From NCBI GenBank assembly GCA_003133505.1, contig PKXT01000340.1:1-9068 (forward strand): a stretch of 9,068 nt of DNA, written 5' to 3'. This stretch comes from Acidobacteriota bacterium (lineage in GTDB: Bacteria > Acidobacteriota > Terriglobia > Acidiferrales > UBA7541). Below the pieces are notes generated by a model that saw only the letters and a program-made list of their open reading frames with translations, searched no databases and was not told where the DNA came from. Of the stretch, positions 6,943 through 9,068 are shown in pieces. Both the position numbers and the translations under genes were made by a program. The first letter of the stretch is position 1, and every line of letters starts with the position of its first letter.

Positions 6943-8121
6943 CTAGCGGCGAAGCTCCTTCTCAATATGAGCGGCGATCCCTTGCGCGTGCGATTGGGTC
7001 TGAACGGCGGATATGAACACGCGCTGCACACGTTCGGCGATGCGATCCCAGGTGTAACGGCGCATATCATTCTGTGCCGTGCGACCAAGCTGGCTGCGAA
7101 GGTCTACTGACTGAGCGAGGCGTATGATGCTTTCAGCGACAGCCTCCGCATCGGCGGGTGCGACAGTCAAACCGTTTACGCCATCCTGAACCACATCGGC
7201 CATGCCGCACGTTTCAGTGGTTACGACGGGCATGCCAGTTGCCATGGCTTCAAGGATGACCAGAGGGAGACCCTCCATCAATGACGGAAAAACGAAAATA
7301 TCATGGCCAGCATAAAGAGCAGGCATCTCCGAGGCTTTTACGAACGGCAGCACGCTGATGCAGGATTGAATTTCAGTGGGGAAAAAGTCGCGCACGGTTT
7401 GCTCTGTGGCGGAACATCCAGCAATCGTGAGGGAGACATCCGGCAGCCGTTGCGCCAGAATAATCATCGCGTCGCGCAGATAGAAGATTCCCTTGTGATC
7501 GAGCCATGAACCAGCGAAAAGAAGACGGGGAGTGACTGCGCAGGGATATTCACGCGGCAGAAAAAACCGCTCTTCAACCCCGTTGGGAATATAGGAAACA
7601 TCAGCGGCATCGCGCCCGTATCCGAGTTGAAGATAGCTCCACGCCTCGCGATTAAGGACGATGGCCTGGTCAGCCGTACGGATGGCTATGCTGAATTGAG
7701 GCAGGTGATGAATGCGATGCCACATGCGGTTCTTCCAACCAAAATGCCACGCCCGGCTTTTGCGTACCTCGCGGCGCATGGCGTGGGCACGGCGCTCCTC
7801 GAGCCCATGCATGGTCATAACGTAAGGCGGACCGCTACGCCAAAGAGTACGGCGCAACAGACCGTAGAAAAAGCCGGTGGGAGCGTGCAAGTTGACAACA
7901 TCGTAGCGCGCCCGGTCTCGCCAAACACGACGAGCCAGCCGCCACGCGAAAACCGTGGATTCAAAACGCGCCGGACGAACAGGCGAGGGCAGGATATCTT
8001 CCAGAAACCAGCAATCCACATGGTGGCCATGCAATTCAAGGGCATCCCTCAGATTCCATATAACCCCGGCGACGCCGCCTTCACGACGGCGCGGCGTCCA
8101 TGATGCGATGAGGATGTTCAC
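6943..8121 (-). CDS. GT4-family glycosyltransferase
   Basis: This is a retaining GT-B glycosyltransferase of 392 residues, probably cytoplasmic or peripheral to the membrane. The N-terminus MNILIASWTPRRREGGVAG includes the glycine-rich loop usual in GT4 enzymes, followed by YDVVNLHAPTGF (73-84) and VMTMHGLEER (101-110). The hinge is SYIPNGVEERFF (176-187). The donor domain has LLFAGSWLDHKGI (200-212) and LTIAGC (231-236). The catalytic pair is Glu283 and Glu291 in SLMEGLPLVILEAMATGMPV, with all expected positions conserved. The GTG start at 8121 overlaps the TGA of the methyltransferase gene (GTGA). No clear Shine-Dalgarno sequence precedes it, so translation probably depends on coupling. The stop (6943-6945) is one base before the carbamoyltransferase start. 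The donor sugar and acceptor cannot be deduced. It could make the sugar that the next gene product carbamoylates, but that is inference from order only. Confidence 0.94.
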   Translation of the reverse strand: MNILIASWTPRRREGGVAGVIWNLRDALELHGHHVDCWFLEDILPSPVRPARFESTVFAWRLARRVWRDRARYDVVNLHAPTGFFYGLLRRTLWRSGPPYVMTMHGLEERRAHAMRREVRKSRAWHFGWKNRMWHRIHHLPQFSIAIRTADQAIVLNREAWSYLQLGYGRDAADVSYIPNGVEERFFLPREYPCAVTPRLLFAGSWLDHKGIFYLRDAMIILAQRLPDVSLTIAGCSATEQTVRDFFPTEIQSCISVLPFVKASEMPALYAGHDIFVFPSLMEGLPLVILEAMATGMPVVTTETCGMADVVQDGVNGLTVAPADAEAVAESIIRLAQSVDLRSQLGRTAQNDMRRYTWDRIAERVQRVFISAVQTQSHAQGIAAHIEKELRR

Positions 8122-8873
8122 GAGGGATCTGTGCGCAACCGCGCGAGAAGAAAATAGTGAAACGCAAACGGACTTAGCGCGCGGCGCAAAAAGCGCCAGG
8201 ATTCAAGCATCGGCGCTTGCAATGGGTCATGACGTGGAATTACGGAGAATTGATGCACGGTTCCATCGCTATACGAGATCGTCCAACCCGCATCGGCGAG
8301 CATTTTGCGAACTTGAAAGAATAGATAGCGCCGGTCGAGCGGCTGGTCGGTATTGGGCGCGCGGTCGCCTGGCAGTTCGCCACTACGTCTCATGAGGGTA
8401 TAGAGAATATAAATGCCGGTAGCGTTGAGGTAGTTTGGGGTGGTGAGGTACAGGGCCCCGCCAGGACGGCAAACGCGCGCCATTTCACTAAGCGCGACAG
8501 CGGGATTGATCAAATGCTCGATTGTTTCGCAGGAAATAATTACGTCGAACGCGCCATCGCGATAGGGTAGTTGGTGAGCGTCAGCTTGGACGAAATTCGG
8601 CGGTTGCGCGTATGGAGCAATGTCTTCTGCTTTGCCACTGGCGATGGTGAGTGCGGCATGCGAAAAATCAGAGCCGGTAACGCGAGCTCCGCGGTTGGCC
8701 AGGAAACGTGAAAAGCCACCGCGTCCGCAAGCGATTTCGAGAATGTACTTTCCTGCCACGGGCTCAAGATATTCGAGAACCAATCTGTACCAGGGGCTGG
8801 ACTCATCTGCATGACCGGGATCAGATTCGTAAACGCGCCGATGCCAGATATCATATTGACTGCCAAGACTCAT
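8118..8873 (-). CDS. Class I SAM-dependent methyltransferase
   Basis: The 251-residue protein has a Rossmann-fold methyltransferase core of the Methyltransf_11/25 type. Motif I is YILEIACGRGGFSRFLA (43-59), the SAM-binding glycine loop. VTGSDFS (65-71) supplies the acidic residue for the ribose. FVQADAHQLPYRDGAFDVII (94-113) and CETIEHL (115-121) follow, and RVCRPGGALYLTTPN (133-147) is the post-motif strand typical of the family. The C-terminal part (about 148-251) is variable and probably forms the substrate pocket. ATG at 8873 is chosen because GGAG lies 9 bases upstream and because it overlaps the preceding gene's TGA by 4 bases. A start at 8927 would add 18 unconserved residues. Within a glycosylation operon it may methylate a sugar or lipid acceptor. 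It might also act on another small molecule; the acceptor is not evident. The 3' end overlaps the glycosyltransferase start. Confidence 0.93.
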   Translation of the reverse strand: MSLGSQYDIWHRRVYESDPGHADESSPWYRLVLEYLEPVAGKYILEIACGRGGFSRFLANRGARVTGSDFSHAALTIASGKAEDIAPYAQPPNFVQADAHQLPYRDGAFDVIISCETIEHLINPAVALSEMARVCRPGGALYLTTPNYLNATGIYILYTLMRRSGELPGDRAPNTDQPLDRRYLFFQVRKMLADAGWTISYSDGTVHQFSVIPRHDPLQAPMLESWRFLRRALSPFAFHYFLLARLRTDPS

Positions 8874-9068
8874 GCGCGACTGCTCCGCGCACGCCGGACG
8901 TGGGGAAGAACCGGAATGGGAAGCCAACGCCGGCGAGCCTGGAGATATGTGGCGTTGCGAACAAGGCGCTGGCGGGCACTATAGTAGGTTCGAGGCGGCA
9001 GCAATAGCGCGGGAATCAGGCTGGCTAATTTGAAGAAAACGTGTGCTGCAGAGGGATGTTCGCACATG
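8870..9068 (-). CDS. Unidentified protein, C-terminal end (partial)
   Basis: An open frame enters from the right edge and ends at TGA (8870-8872), overlapping the methyltransferase ATG by 4 bases (ATGA). About 65 codons are visible. An in-frame ATG occurs at 9067, but it is probably internal because the frame stays open to the edge. The peptide has a short hydrophobic stretch, LASLIPALLLPP (about 14-25), followed by a strongly basic tail (RTYYSARQRLVRNATYLQAR, then RRRWLPIPVLPHVRRARSSRA). The composition suggests a membrane-adjacent C-terminal tail, as in some family 2 glycosyltransferases, but no motif confirms this and I do not assign a function. The overlap and shared strand argue that it is the real upstream member of the operon. 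Confidence 0.6.
   Translation of the reverse strand, partial: MCEHPSAAHVFFKLASLIPALLLPPRTYYSARQRLVRNATYLQARRRWLPIPVLPHVRRARSSRA
8883..8886 (-). promoter_or_regulatory. Ribosome binding site of the methyltransferase gene
   Basis: On the minus strand GGAG lies 9 bases before the ATG at 8873, inside the end of the upstream gene. It favours this start over the longer in-frame alternative at 8927. Confidence 0.55.

Noticed and set aside
6942..7088. Longer carbamoyltransferase with 49 extra N-terminal residues
   Set aside because: The extension lies inside the upstream glycosyltransferase gene. The family normally begins with the GINYSQMHDS-like block reached by the ATG at 6941.

Overview
This is a bacterial window with two convergent blocks. 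The overall G+C content, estimated by eye, is in the mid to upper fifties. It holds a glycolysis block on the plus strand (positions 1-2684) and a dense minus-strand operon of glycoconjugate genes (9068-2807). The lineage cannot be fixed from this sequence. An acidobacterial or similar soil bacterium would fit the gene content, but that is only a weak inference.

Plus strand: the window opens in the last 55 codons of enolase (eno). Fourteen bases after its stop is a DUF5677-like gene of unknown function that appears broken by one frameshift near position 497. After a 69-base gap comes a complete gpmI, the cofactor-independent phosphoglycerate mutase. GpmI makes 2-phosphoglycerate, which is the substrate of enolase, so two consecutive glycolytic steps are encoded side by side with an unrelated and apparently dying gene between them.

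Minus strand, in transcription order (right to left): the C-terminal end of an unidentified protein; a class I SAM methyltransferase; a GT4 glycosyltransferase; a NodU/CmcH-type O-carbamoyltransferase; a GT-B glycosyltransferase with a degenerate catalytic motif; and a second canonical GT4 glycosyltransferase. Three junctions are 4-base ATGA or GTGA overlaps, one is a 1-base gap, and only one has a real gap (50 bases). The genes are therefore very probably one translationally coupled transcript whose promoter lies beyond the right end. The set points to assembly of a sugar-containing product (exopolysaccharide oligosaccharide, glycolipid or glycosylated metabolite) decorated with carbamoyl and perhaps methyl groups. 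The product itself cannot be named from this window.

The blocks meet tail to tail across 122 bases (2685-2806) with no convincing intrinsic terminator. I saw no tRNA, rRNA, CRISPR array, insertion sequence or phage gene. No stretch longer than 300 bases lacks a gene. The points most worth a second look are the frameshifted DUF5677 gene between eno and gpmI, the carbamoyltransferase-centred glycosylation operon, the glycosyltransferase lacking the usual E-x7-E pair, and a pyrimidine-rich, anti-Shine-Dalgarno-like leader where a ribosome binding site would be expected.
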